DNA from: JBCBKL01 sp963922565
GTDB taxonomy: Bacteria > Pseudomonadota > Alphaproteobacteria > Rhodobacterales > Rhodobacteraceae
Direction: 5' to 3'
Length of the DNA stretch: 64,000 bases
Assembly: GCA_963922565.1 (NCBI GenBank)
Contig: CAWUIQ010000005.1
Coordinates: 1 to 64,000, forward strand
Shown: one piece after another, positions 31,276-40,186 of the stretch
Position numbering within the stretch: position 1 is the stretch's first letter
How the letters are laid out: every line of letters begins with the position of its first letter
The notes under the pieces: generated by a model
Seen by the model: only the letters and a program-made list of their open reading frames with translations
Told to the model about the DNA's origin: nothing
The model's database searches: none
Made by a program: the position numbers and the translations under genes

Positions 31276-33018
31276 ATGAACCTTTTTGCCGATATCCGTG
31301 CGCGCGTGATCACCGAATTGGAGGCGATGGCGGCTGACGGGCTGTTGCCACAGGGCCTTGCCATGCAGAACGTGACGGTCGAACCGCCGCGTGACGCAGC
31401 CCATGGTGACATGGCGACCAACGCGGCAATGGTTCTGGCAAAACCGGCCGGGATGAAGCCGCGCGATATCGCCGAGGCATTGGCGACGCGGCTGTCGGAT
31501 GATCCTCGGATTACCGGCGCAGAGGTGGCGGGCCCGGGTTTCCTGAACCTGCGGCTTGATCCCATCGTCTGGCGTGATGTTGTCGGTGCCGTTCTGTCTG
31601 AAAGCAAAGCGTTTGGTCAGTCGCAGATGGGGCAGGGCAAGCGCGTTAATGTCGAATATGTTTCGGCCAACCCGACCGGGCCGCTGCACGTGGGGCATAC
31701 GCGGGGCGCGGTCTTTGGCGATGCTCTGGCGTCGCTGCTGGACTACGCCGGATATGAGGTCACGCGGGAATACTATATTAACGATGGCGGCGCGCAGGTC
31801 GATGTGTTGGCCCGGTCTGTTTACCTTCGTTACCTTGAGGCGCATGGGCAGGAGGTCGCGTTCGAGGACGGGACATATCCCGGCGACTATCTGATCCCGG
31901 TCGGTCAGGCATTGAAAGACAAGGTCGGCGACGCGTTCGTGGACAAGGGCGAGCAGTTCTGGCTGTCCGATGTTCGGGAATTCGCAACCGACGCGATGAT
32001 GGACCTGATCCGGGAGGATCTCGCGCAGCTCGGCGTCGAGATGGACGTGTTTTTCTCTGAAAAGTCGCTCTACGGGACCGGTCGGATCGAGTCAGCGCTG
32101 GATGATCTTCGGGGCAAGGGCTTGATCTATGAAGGGATCCTGGAGCCGCCGAAGGGTAAAACGCCCGAGGATTGGGAACCCCGCGAGCAGACGCTTTTCA
32201 AGTCGACCGAACATGGCGACGATGTGGATCGGCCGGTGATGAAATCCGACGGGTCATGGACCTATTTCGCGCCGGACATTGCCTATCACTACGACAAGGT
32301 GCAGCGCGGCTTTGATGAGCTGATCGACGTCTTTGGCGCGGATCATGGTGGCTATGTCAAACGGATGAAGGCGGCGGTTTCCGCGCTTTCCGACGGGAAG
32401 GTCCCGCTCGACATCAAGCTCACGCAGCTGGTGAAGCTCTTCAAGAATGGCGAACCCTTCAAGATGTCCAAGCGGGCAGGGACCTTCGTGACACTGCGCG
32501 ATGTGGTTGATCAGGTGGGCCCCGGCGTCACGCGGTTTCACATGCTGACCCGCAAGAACGATGCGCCGCTGGATTTCGACTTTGACAAGGTGCTGGAACA
32601 AAGCCGCGAAAACCCCGTTTTCTATGTGCAATACGGGCATGCCCGGGTCGCATCTGTTTTGCGGAACGCTACAGCCGCCGGGATCGACGTGGACGATACG
32701 ACCCTGCAGGCCGCTGATCTGGGCAAGCTGGATCACGAGGCCGAACTGGCGCTGGCGGCAAAGCTGGCCGAATGGCCACGCCTGGTCGAGATTGCTGCCC
32801 GCAGTCACGAACCGCACCGGATCGCCTTTTATCTCTACGATTTGGCCGGTGCGTTCCACGCGCTCTGGAACCGGGGCAACGATATCCCTGCGTTGCGTTT
32901 CATTCAGGACGATCACGCCACTTCGCAGGCGAAAATCGCCCTCGCGCGGGCCACGATGCTTGTGATTCAAGCCGGACTTGGTATTCTTGGGGTAGAGCCG
33001 GAACAAGAACTGCGCTGA
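31276..33018 (+). CDS. argS: Arginyl-tRNA synthetase
   Basis: 580 residues, normal length. Class I signature HVGH at residues 138-141 within NPTGPLHVGHTRG; the second signature reads KMSKR near 396, followed by AGTFVTL, the usual ArgS variant. The N-terminal Add1 domain and C-terminal DALR anticodon-binding domain (ending VIQAGLGILGV) are present. Charges tRNA-Arg in the cytoplasm. Followed by the SPOR-protein gene 75 nt on. Confidence 0.95.
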   Translation: MNLFADIRARVITELEAMAADGLLPQGLAMQNVTVEPPRDAAHGDMATNAAMVLAKPAGMKPRDIAEALATRLSDDPRITGAEVAGPGFLNLRLDPIVWRDVVGAVLSESKAFGQSQMGQGKRVNVEYVSANPTGPLHVGHTRGAVFGDALASLLDYAGYEVTREYYINDGGAQVDVLARSVYLRYLEAHGQEVAFEDGTYPGDYLIPVGQALKDKVGDAFVDKGEQFWLSDVREFATDAMMDLIREDLAQLGVEMDVFFSEKSLYGTGRIESALDDLRGKGLIYEGILEPPKGKTPEDWEPREQTLFKSTEHGDDVDRPVMKSDGSWTYFAPDIAYHYDKVQRGFDELIDVFGADHGGYVKRMKAAVSALSDGKVPLDIKLTQLVKLFKNGEPFKMSKRAGTFVTLRDVVDQVGPGVTRFHMLTRKNDAPLDFDFDKVLEQSRENPVFYVQYGHARVASVLRNATAAGIDVDDTTLQAADLGKLDHEAELALAAKLAEWPRLVEIAARSHEPHRIAFYLYDLAGAFHALWNRGNDIPALRFIQDDHATSQAKIALARATMLVIQAGLGILGVEPEQELR

Positions 33019-33093
33019 ACGCGGTCCCGGCCTAACAGGCAAACTCAAGAATGAACCGGTGGGGCATCGTATCCTTCCGGGCACGAGGCGAAA

Positions 33094-33996
33094 ATGGCAG
33101 TATGGCACGAGACCGACGGGCGTGATCCGTATGTCTATACCGAGCATGAACCTACACAAGCGCCGATCAAGCTGGCAACGCTTACCAATATTGCGGGGGG
33201 CGTGGTCTCTCTGGCGCTGATCGCGGGTATCTGCTTTTGGGGATACAAGCTGGTGATGCGGGATGTGACCGGCATCCCGGTTGTGCGCGCCGTCGAGGGG
33301 GAGATGCGGGTGCGTCCGGCTGATCCGGGTGGGCAGCTAGCGCAAAACCAGGGCCTTGCCGTCAACGCGGTCGCTGCCGAAGGCGAAGCGGAGCCGCCGG
33401 CCTCGACCATAACGCTGGCGCCGCCACCGGTCGAACTGACCGCCGAGGATAAACCGCGGGCAGCCGCGACGGTTGAATTGCCGGAACCGCTGAACCTTGA
33501 AAACGAATTCGACGATGCGTCGATTGTTGCGCTGGCCGAGCAGATTGCCGACGGGATCGAACCGCTTGCCGTAAACGAGGCTGGGCCATTGTCGGCGAGC
33601 GCGGAAGACACCGAAACTCCGCAAGTCCTCGACGGACCGGGATTGAAGGCCTCGCTGCGGCCACAGCTCAGACCGGGCACGGCCCTTGCGGCCCGCGCGG
33701 CGCCCGACACGCCGGCAAAGGAAATCGACGTCGCGAGCCTGCCACTTGGAACCCGTCTGGTTCAACTCGGTGCGTATGAAAGTCCAGAGGTTGCGCGGGC
33801 GGAATGGACGCGGCTTGAAACGCGGTTCGGTGACTATCTGGAGGGCAAGGACAGGATCGTGCAAGAGGCGCAAAGCGGCGGTCGTACATTCTATCGCCTG
33901 CGGGCCGTCGGGTTTTCGGATCTGAGCGACGCCCGCCGGTTCTGCTCTGCTCTTGTCGCCGAAGGCGCCGACTGCATCCCGGTTGTCACCCGATGA
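33094..33996 (+). CDS. SPOR-domain inner-membrane protein
   Basis: 300 residues: short cytoplasmic N-terminus, one membrane helix (about 27-51), a long Pro/Ala/Glu-rich periplasmic linker, and a C-terminal SPOR domain (~218-297; TRLVQLGAYESPEVARAEW ... FYRLRAVGFSDLSDARRFC). SPOR domains bind denuded septal peptidoglycan, so a role in cell division or wall turnover is likely. It overlaps nagZ by 4 nt, and scpAB follow, the same order as in many alphaproteobacteria. Confidence 0.88.
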   Translation: MAVWHETDGRDPYVYTEHEPTQAPIKLATLTNIAGGVVSLALIAGICFWGYKLVMRDVTGIPVVRAVEGEMRVRPADPGGQLAQNQGLAVNAVAAEGEAEPPASTITLAPPPVELTAEDKPRAAATVELPEPLNLENEFDDASIVALAEQIADGIEPLAVNEAGPLSASAEDTETPQVLDGPGLKASLRPQLRPGTALAARAAPDTPAKEIDVASLPLGTRLVQLGAYESPEVARAEWTRLETRFGDYLEGKDRIVQEAQSGGRTFYRLRAVGFSDLSDARRFCSALVAEGADCIPVVTR

Positions 33997-34988
33997 CGAA
34001 TTTCGGCGCGACCATCCTTGATGCGGATGGTCTGCGGCTGACCAAAGATGAGAAACGGCTGTTCGCCGACACCAATCCGTTCGCATTCATCCTCTTTTCG
34101 CGAAACATAGAAGACGCCGACCAGGTGCGCGCGCTCTGCAGTGCCTTTCGCGAAAGCGTCGGCCGCGAAGCACCGATCCTGATCGATCAGGAGGGCGGGC
34201 GGGTCCAGCGCTTGCGGCCACCGCTCGCCAGAAACTGGGCGCCACCGCTCGATTTCGTCGCAGCTGCTGGTCAGAATGCAGAACGCGCAATGTATCTGCG
34301 GTATCTGCTGATTGCCTCGGAACTCCGCGATCTGGGGATCGATTGCAATTGTGCGCCGCTTGTCGATATCGCTTTTGCCGATACACATGAGTTTCTGCGC
34401 AACCGCTGCTATGCGGCGGCGGCAGACGAGGTTGCTGTGCTGGGCCGTGCCGTTGCGGATGGTCTGAAAGACGGTGGCGTATTGCCGGTCATGAAGCACA
34501 TACCGGGCCACGGGCGCGCCCAGCTCGACAGCCATCACGCGCTTCCGCGCGTCGGATCCGATCTGGACACGCTGCGCCAAACCGACTTCGCACCGTTCAA
34601 GGCGCTGGCCGATCTACCAATGGGGATGACCGCGCATATCGTTTTTGAGGCAATTTCCGACCAGCCCGCCACGCTGAGCCGTGGTGCGATCGAGATGATC
34701 CGATCGGATATCGGCTTTGATGGCCTTCTGATGACGGACGACATCGGGATGAAGGCGCTGACCGGCGGCCCGGGGCGGATCACCGTCGATGCGCTCAATG
34801 CCGGCTGCGATGTGGTGATGCTGTGCAACGCGAGCTTTGCCGAGCGGGTCGAAGCGGCCGAGGCAGCGGGTCAGATGACACCACTGGCACAGGCCCGCGC
34901 AGAGCGTGCGCTTGCCGCGCGTGACGCGGCGCCTGACATTGACATTGCGGCCCGCACCGCCGAACTTGAGGCGTTGTTTCGCGGGTAG
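33993..34988 (+). CDS. nagZ: Beta-N-acetylhexosaminidase, peptidoglycan recycling
   Basis: 331 residues, glycoside hydrolase family 3. Key motif KHIPGHGRAQLDSHHALP carries the catalytic His of the dyad, and LLMTDDIGMKAL holds the nucleophile Asp. LIDQEGGRVQRL near residue 65 is also typical. Removes GlcNAc from anhydromuropeptides in the cytoplasm. ATG overlaps the stop of the SPOR gene, linking wall-binding and wall-recycling proteins in one operon; scpA begins 4 nt after the stop. Confidence 0.93.
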   Translation: MTNFGATILDADGLRLTKDEKRLFADTNPFAFILFSRNIEDADQVRALCSAFRESVGREAPILIDQEGGRVQRLRPPLARNWAPPLDFVAAAGQNAERAMYLRYLLIASELRDLGIDCNCAPLVDIAFADTHEFLRNRCYAAAADEVAVLGRAVADGLKDGGVLPVMKHIPGHGRAQLDSHHALPRVGSDLDTLRQTDFAPFKALADLPMGMTAHIVFEAISDQPATLSRGAIEMIRSDIGFDGLLMTDDIGMKALTGGPGRITVDALNAGCDVVMLCNASFAERVEAAEAAGQMTPLAQARAERALAARDAAPDIDIAARTAELEALFRG

Positions 34989-34992
34989 CTTG

Positions 34993-35796
34993 ATGGCCGA
35001 AGACACGTTCGAGGAAGACCGGATCTCGGTCTCGGACCGCCTGGCGGCCGAGGCCCTGATCGTTGACGTCGACGGGTTCGAGGGGCCGCTCGACCTGCTA
35101 CTCACGCTGGGGCGGACCCAAAAGGTCGACCTGCGCAAAATCTCGATCCTTCAGCTTGCCCGGCAATATCTTGCCTTTGTCGAAAAGGCCAAGGAATTGC
35201 GGCTGGAACTGGCTGCCGACTACCTCGTTATGGCCGCGTGGCTGGCATTCCTGAAGTCACGCCTGCTCTTGCCGCCTGATCCTACCGAAGAAGGGCCGTC
35301 GGGCGAGGAACTGGCCGCCCATCTCGCGTTTCAGCTTGAGCGTCTTCAGGCCATGCGCGATTCAGCCGCCCGGCTGATGGCGCGGGATCAGCTGGGCCGC
35401 GACTTCTTTGCCCGGGGGCAATCCGAGACGGTCGAACGTATTCGCAAGGTGACGTACACCGCGACCCTGCTGGACCTGATGCAGGGCTATGCGCGCATCC
35501 GGACCCGCGATGAATTCCGCCCCTTCGTGATGGACCGAGACGCGGTCTTTACGATGGAGGAGGCGCTTGACCGGATGCGGGGCCTGATCGGATATGCGGG
35601 CGAGTGGACCGACATCATGAGCTATCTGCCTGAAGGGTGGGAAATGGACCCGGGCCGCCGCCGTTCAGCCACAGCGGCCACTTTTGCCGCGACGCTGGAA
35701 CTGGTCAAAGAGGGCCATCTCGAAATCCGCCAGTCGGACACTTTCGCGGCGATCCAGCTGCGCAAACGGAATGAAAAACGTGACGGAAACACCTGA
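34993..35796 (+). CDS. scpA: Segregation and condensation protein A
   Basis: 267 residues. The kleisin N-terminal helix region FEGPLDLLLTLGRTQKVDLRK (partly quoted) and LAADYLVMAAWLAFLKSRLLL are clear ScpA motifs; the C-terminal winged helix is shorter. Bridges SMC heads with ScpB to compact and segregate chromosomes. ATG is five nt past the nagZ stop. Its end overlaps the start of scpB. Confidence 0.92.
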   Translation: MAEDTFEEDRISVSDRLAAEALIVDVDGFEGPLDLLLTLGRTQKVDLRKISILQLARQYLAFVEKAKELRLELAADYLVMAAWLAFLKSRLLLPPDPTEEGPSGEELAAHLAFQLERLQAMRDSAARLMARDQLGRDFFARGQSETVERIRKVTYTATLLDLMQGYARIRTRDEFRPFVMDRDAVFTMEEALDRMRGLIGYAGEWTDIMSYLPEGWEMDPGRRRSATAATFAATLELVKEGHLEIRQSDTFAAIQLRKRNEKRDGNT

Positions 35797-36433
35797 AGAT
35801 CAAGAACAAAGTCTGTTTGAGGCACCGCCGATGGCCGAGCAGGAGCGCATGGTGGAGGCGGTTTTGTTTGCGACCGCCGAAGCGGTGACGGTGGCCGAAC
35901 TGACGGCGCGGATGCCGCATGGCTGTGACCCGGCCGAGGCGCTGGTTCATTTGCGGAAACGCTATGAGGGGCGCGGTGTACAGGTCTGCAAGGTCGGCGA
36001 TGCATGGGCTATCCGGACGGCGGCCGATCTGGGCTTTCTCATGCAGAAGGAAACGGTCGAGACCCGCAAACTGTCCCGTGCCGCTGTCGAAACGCTAGCG
36101 ATCATCGCCTATCACCAGCCGGTCACCCGTGCCGAGATCGAAGAGATCCGGGGCGTCAGCGTCAGCCGGGGTACGGTTGATCAGTTGCTGGAACTTGAAT
36201 GGATCCGCTTTGGACGTCGCAAGATGACACCCGGCCGCCCGGTGACATTCGTGGTGACGCAGGGCTTCCTAGATCATTTTGGGCTTGAGAACGCACGGGA
36301 TCTGCCGGGCCTCAAGGAATTGCGAGCCGCGGGGCTGCTGGAAAACCGCCCGCCGCCAGGTAGCCTCCCTGGACCAGAGGCCGAGGTCGAAGAGGAAAGT
36401 GCCGAGGGGCAGTCGGAGCTCTTCGAAGATTGA
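35771..36433 (+). CDS. scpB: Segregation and condensation protein B
   Basis: 220 residues with two winged-helix domains: MVEAVLFATAEAVTVAELTARMP and LSRAAVETLAIIAYHQPVTRAEIEEIRGV, the strongest ScpB signature. An acidic tail (EAEVEEESAEGQSELFED, 18 residues) extends beyond the core. The start is uncertain: ATG inside the end of scpA (26 nt overlap), GTG 9 nt later, or the Met at residue 21; none has a strong Shine-Dalgarno, so translational coupling to scpA is likely. Confidence 0.9.
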   Translation: MKNVTETPEDQEQSLFEAPPMAEQERMVEAVLFATAEAVTVAELTARMPHGCDPAEALVHLRKRYEGRGVQVCKVGDAWAIRTAADLGFLMQKETVETRKLSRAAVETLAIIAYHQPVTRAEIEEIRGVSVSRGTVDQLLELEWIRFGRRKMTPGRPVTFVVTQGFLDHFGLENARDLPGLKELRAAGLLENRPPPGSLPGPEAEVEEESAEGQSELFED

Positions 36434-36490
36434 CCTGAAAATTGCCGGATTCGCTGTTATAAGGGCGCGCAAGGCAAAAAGGGCAGAGTC

Positions 36491-36694
36491 ATGAACGCGA
36501 ACCAGATCATCAACATGATCATCCGGCAAGTGATGCGACGGCTGATCAATTCTGGCATCAATGCCGGTATCAGGACAGCGACCAAGCCGCGCCGAAAGGT
36601 CACGGATCAGACGCCTCAGGCACCGAATGCGGGGCCGACGAAGCAGGAGGTCAGAGCGGCACGGCGCGCGGCGCGCAATCGCAACCAGTCGTAA
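36491..36694 (+). CDS. Small basic protein of unknown function
   Basis: 67 residues preceded by AAAAAGGGCAGAG. The N-terminal third is amphipathic/hydrophobic (NQIINMIIRQVMRRLINSG), the rest is basic and Pro/Ala-rich, ending in an Arg-rich helix (EVRAARRAARNRNQ). It follows scpB after 57 nt. Could associate with membrane or nucleic acid; no family recognised. The good ribosome site supports it being real. Confidence 0.55.
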   Translation: MNANQIINMIIRQVMRRLINSGINAGIRTATKPRRKVTDQTPQAPNAGPTKQEVRAARRAARNRNQS

Positions 36695-36733
36695 GCTGAC
36701 TGGCCGCTAACCCCTTATCACCAGACCGATTTG

Positions 36734-37807
36734 TCAGCCAACGCGAAAGTGCTTGGAGAGTTTGAGCCCCTGACCCTGATAGTTGGAGGCAATGCCCGCC
36801 CCGTATAGCTGTGATGGGGGTGCCGCCATCTTTTCATAGACAAGCCGCCCTACGACTTGCCCGTGTTCAAGGACAAAGGGCGCCTCATGGCACCGTACCT
36901 CGAGCACGCCGCGCGACCCCGAACCGCCTGCTGCATCGTGACCAAAGCCCGGGTCGAAAAACCCGGCATAATGCACTCTGAATTCCCCGACCATGGCCAG
37001 ATACGGGGCCATCTCGGCCGCGAAGTCGGGCGGGATATGCACCGCCTCGCGACTGACGAGGATATAGAAGGCGCCGGGGTCGAGAATGATGCGACCATCA
37101 TGGGCGTGCACCTCTTCCCAGTAATCCGCGGGGTCGTAATGCCCGATCTTGTCTAGGTCGATGACGCCCGTATGGGGCTTGGCCCTGTAACCGACCAGTG
37201 TTGTTTCGGGCAGCCTCAGATCCACCGAAAACCCCAGCCCGTCATCAATCACCGCCTCGCCATCCACCAGTGGACTGTCTGTATGGAGATCACGCAGCGC
37301 GTCATCGCTGAGTACTGCCTGCCCCTGCCGGAAGCGGATCTGGTTCAGCCGCATTCCGGGTCGCACGAGGACGGAGAAGGATCGCGGGCAGATCTCGGCA
37401 TAAAGCGGGCCGGAATATCCCGGAGCGATGCGGTCGAATTCTGTGCCGCCGTCGGTGATCGTCCGCGTCAACAAGTCGAGGCGACCGGTGGACGACTTTG
37501 CGTTGGCCACGGCCTGCACATCGGCGGGCAGGGCCAGATGCTCCATCAGAGGCACGACATAGACACAGCCCTTTTCCAGAACCGCGCCGTTGGTCAGATC
37601 GACCCGGTGCATCTCGAATTCTGAAAGGCGGCCTTCGACCGTGCGGCCCTGTCCGGCAAGAAACGAGGCCCGGACACGGTACGCGACACTGCCAAGCCTC
37701 AGATCAAGGCTGGCGGGTTGGATCTGCCCCTCGACCAAAGGCGGAGCGGTGATCGCATCAGCCGCGATCAAATCTTCGATCATATGGTCAGGTAAAACGC
37801 CGGTCAT
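36734..37807 (-). CDS. dcd: 2'-deoxycytidine 5'-triphosphate deaminase, double-length
   Basis: 357 residues, nearly twice E. coli Dcd. Two dUTPase/Dcd-like halves can be read: QIQPASLDLRLG ... ANAKSSTGRLDLLTRTITDGG in the first, and FAAEMAPYLAMVGEFRVHYAGFFDPGFG in the second (quoted in pieces of the protein). This long type is common in alphaproteobacteria. Converts dCTP to dUTP for dTTP synthesis. It lies beside the tRNA-Pro gene, on the same strand, 36 nt after it. Confidence 0.88.
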   Translation of the reverse strand: MTGVLPDHMIEDLIAADAITAPPLVEGQIQPASLDLRLGSVAYRVRASFLAGQGRTVEGRLSEFEMHRVDLTNGAVLEKGCVYVVPLMEHLALPADVQAVANAKSSTGRLDLLTRTITDGGTEFDRIAPGYSGPLYAEICPRSFSVLVRPGMRLNQIRFRQGQAVLSDDALRDLHTDSPLVDGEAVIDDGLGFSVDLRLPETTLVGYRAKPHTGVIDLDKIGHYDPADYWEEVHAHDGRIILDPGAFYILVSREAVHIPPDFAAEMAPYLAMVGEFRVHYAGFFDPGFGHDAAGGSGSRGVLEVRCHEAPFVLEHGQVVGRLVYEKMAAPPSQLYGAGIASNYQGQGLKLSKHFRVG

Positions 37808-37843
37808 CTCGGTCCCTTCATGCCAGTGGGGCAGGGCAGAGAT

Positions 37844-37920
37844 TGGTCGGGCTAGCAGGACTTGAACCTGCGACCTTCCGTCCCCCAGACGGACGCGCTA
37901 CCAGGCTGCGCCATAGCCCG
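37844..37920 (-). tRNA. tRNA-Pro (anticodon GGG)
   Basis: 77 nt including an encoded CCA. Acceptor stem CGGGCTA/TAGCCCG, D-arm GCGCAGCCTGGTAGCGC, anticodon stem TCCGT/ACGGA with loop CTGGGGG (anticodon at 37884-37886), and T-arm GCAGG-TTCAAGT-CCTGC all pair properly. GGG reads CCC/CCU proline codons. Confidence 0.95.
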
Positions 37921-37978
37921 ACGTAGAGGCCGTCATACCCGAAATCTGGCGGGGGGCAAGGGAGAATTGTCAAAGACG

Positions 37979-38815
37979 TTACTCTTTGCGGGCCGCCTTG
38001 TTCGCGTCGGCCATCTGGTCACGCAGCGCCGCCAACCGCGCAATATGGGAGCGCAGGGCGTCAACGTCAGTAAGGTCGAGACGCCGGGCACGAAACGCCA
38101 TCGACAATGCCGACGGCTGGGCGGGAAAGGTACTGTCATCCGGCACGTCTGGAATATCCGATCCGGACAATGGTTCTTTGCTGGTTTCGGCGTCCGCTGC
38201 TTTGGTCGCTGCATCGTCATCATCGGGATGGCGCCGGAAAAATGTGGGTCCGGCTTCGTCCGCTTTCTCGGTGGCTTTTGCAGGGGCGTGCGCTTCGATA
38301 TCGTCGCTCACCGCTTCGGCCTCGCTCGCAGGCGGTGCTTGCGCAGCCTTGGCCCTTGGCTGTTCCGCCTTGGCGTCATCGCTCGTTGTGGCCTCGACGG
38401 TCAGATTGAGCTCTGGCTGGTCCGGTTCAGCAGTCGGGGCGACAGGTGCTTCGTTCAGCGTCTCAATGACCTCGGCGACCTCATCCTCGATCGCGCTGTC
38501 CTGATCACCGTTGCCCTGCACCTGCGCTGCCGTCAGATCGTCGAGTGGCGGCGAAAGGGCCACGACGCTGGCCACGCCCTGTTCGCGCAAGATCTTCTGA
38601 ACGCCTTTGATCGTCAGACCATCCTCGTGCAGCAGTTTGCGGATGCCACCCAGCAACAACATGTCGTTCGGCCGATAATAACGGCGCCCGCCTGCACGCT
38701 TGACTGGTTTGACCTGACTGAACTTGCTTTCCCAGAACCTCAGTACATGGGCCTGTACCCCGAGCCATTCGGCAACTTCGGAAATCGTGCGAAAGGCGTC
38801 AGGTGATTTGGTCAT
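37979..38815 (-). CDS. MerR-like regulator with long acidic extension
   Basis: 278 residues. Residues ~8-75 are a MerR helix-turn-helix (ISEVAEWLGVQAHVLRFWE, GGRRYYRPNDMLLLGGI). The rest is a low-complexity Ala/Glu/Asp/Pro linker and a short C-terminal helix (LRSHIARLAALRDQM). It has no cysteine or other effector-site residues, and is commonly encoded just after ihfA in this order, as here (4-nt overlap). A chromosomal regulator of unknown targets. Confidence 0.85.
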   Translation of the reverse strand: MTKSPDAFRTISEVAEWLGVQAHVLRFWESKFSQVKPVKRAGGRRYYRPNDMLLLGGIRKLLHEDGLTIKGVQKILREQGVASVVALSPPLDDLTAAQVQGNGDQDSAIEDEVAEVIETLNEAPVAPTAEPDQPELNLTVEATTSDDAKAEQPRAKAAQAPPASEAEAVSDDIEAHAPAKATEKADEAGPTFFRRHPDDDDAATKAADAETSKEPLSGSDIPDVPDDSTFPAQPSALSMAFRARRLDLTDVDALRSHIARLAALRDQMADANKAARKE

Positions 38816-39120
38816 GTATGGGCTTTGTTTCCGGCAGCAACGCGATCTTTCATCAGATGTGATGGACGAAAGGTTAAGACCCGGCGCGGATTGATCGGAA
38901 CCTCTTCGCCGGTCTTGGGATTGCGCCCGACGCGGGCCGATTTGTCACGAACCGAGAAGGTACCGAAGGATGAAATCTTGACCTGTTCGCCGCGGACCAG
39001 TGCGTCCGACATGTGGTCGAGTACGCTTTCAACCAATTGGGCGCTTTCGTTGCGCGATAATCCTACTTCGCGGAAAACGGCCTCGCTGAGATCCATCCGC
39101 GTCAAAGTCTTTTCGGCCAT
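38812..39120 (-). CDS. ihfA: Integration host factor subunit alpha
   Basis: 102 residues. HU/IHF fold with the beta-arm motif VGRNPKTGEEVPINPRRV containing the DNA-intercalating Pro, and the helix ALVRGEQVKISSFGTF. The N-terminus TLTRMDLSEAVFREVGLS and this length indicate the alpha subunit. Bends DNA at specific sites with IhfB. A good promoter lies just upstream, so it can be made independently of fabH. Ends overlapping the MerR-like gene by 4 nt. Confidence 0.93.
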   Translation of the reverse strand: MAEKTLTRMDLSEAVFREVGLSRNESAQLVESVLDHMSDALVRGEQVKISSFGTFSVRDKSARVGRNPKTGEEVPINPRRVLTFRPSHLMKDRVAAGNKAHT

Positions 39121-39143
39121 GGTATTCCCCCTGCTGTGCAGGA

Positions 39144-39173
39144 ATTCTAGGTCTGTAAAAAATTATCTGTCAA
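39144..39173 (-). promoter_or_regulatory. Promoter of ihfA
   Basis: On the minus strand TTGACA and TAGAAT are 18 bp apart, one mismatch in twelve against the sigma-70 consensus. It lies 24 nt upstream of the ihfA start. A small palindrome, CCTGC-TGT-GCAGG, falls within the short 5' leader. Confidence 0.65.
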
Positions 39174-39217
39174 CATCAATAGCTTGAAGGCAGTGGGAAA
39201 AACTTCTTGACGCGCGG

Positions 39218-40186
39218 TTACCAGCGCAGCACGACCGCCCCCCACGCAAGACCGCCCCCGATCGCCTCTGTCACAATGAGGTCGCCGGGCTTGATCTGCC
39301 CCCGTTCGACACCGACGGACAGCGCCAGGGGAATCGATGCCGCGGAAGTATTGCCGTGATCCTGCACCGTGACGACAACCCGATCCATCGGGATATCCAT
39401 CTTTTTCGCCGTGCCTTGAATGATCCGGATGTTGGCCTGATGCGGCACGATCCAATCGACATCGGCCGCCGTGACCCCCGCCTTTTCAATCGCGCATTCC
39501 GCCGTCGCGGCGAGCTTTTCGACCGCGTGACGGAAAACCTGATTGCCCTGCATCCGCAGATATCCAGTGTCACCCGTGCTGACCCCGCCATCGACGTAGA
39601 GCAGGTCGCGGTGCCGGCCGTCCGAATTGAGATCGGTGGCGAGAATACCGCGGTCCTGCGGGCTTCCATCGCCTTCCTCTGCTTGCAGCACCAAGGCCCC
39701 CGCCCCATCCCCGAAGAGGACGCAGGTCGACCGGTCCTCCCAGTCCATGATCCTGCTGAAGGTTTCCGAGCCGATGACCAGCACACGCTCGGCCTGGCCG
39801 GACACGATCAGCGCATTGGCATTGGTCAGGGCATAGACAAAGCCCGCACAAACGGCCTGGACGTCGAATGCAAAGCCCTTAGTCATGCCAAGCTGATCCT
39901 GCACCATCGTCGCTGCCGAGGGAAAGGTCAGGTCGGCCGTCGATGTCGCGAGGATGATCGCGTCGATCTGATCGGCTTTGATACCGGCCATATCAAGCGC
40001 CGCTTGCGCCGCACTTGTCGCCATCGACGATGTTGTTTCTTGGTCTGATGCGAAATGACGGCGTTCGATCCCCGAGCGGGTGCGGATCCATTCATCCGTC
40101 GTATCAAGCGTCTTTTCGAATTCAGCGTTCTCAACGATCCGCTTGGGCAGGTAATGCCCCACACCCTTGACCACCGCTCGTCGCAC
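39218..40186 (-). CDS. fabH: 3-oxoacyl-[ACP] synthase III
   Basis: 322 residues. Starts fatty acid synthesis by condensing acetyl-CoA with malonyl-ACP. Catalytic Cys113 (DVQAVCAGF), His in VPHQANIRI and Asn in DHGNTSAAS make the full triad. GGGLAWGAVVLRW ends the protein as expected. Start codon immediately follows the plsX stop (1-nt overlap), within the yceD-rpmF-plsX-fabH gene order. Confidence 0.95.
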   Translation of the reverse strand: MRRAVVKGVGHYLPKRIVENAEFEKTLDTTDEWIRTRSGIERRHFASDQETTSSMATSAAQAALDMAGIKADQIDAIILATSTADLTFPSAATMVQDQLGMTKGFAFDVQAVCAGFVYALTNANALIVSGQAERVLVIGSETFSRIMDWEDRSTCVLFGDGAGALVLQAEEGDGSPQDRGILATDLNSDGRHRDLLYVDGGVSTGDTGYLRMQGNQVFRHAVEKLAATAECAIEKAGVTAADVDWIVPHQANIRIIQGTAKKMDIPMDRVVVTVQDHGNTSAASIPLALSVGVERGQIKPGDLIVTEAIGGGLAWGAVVLRW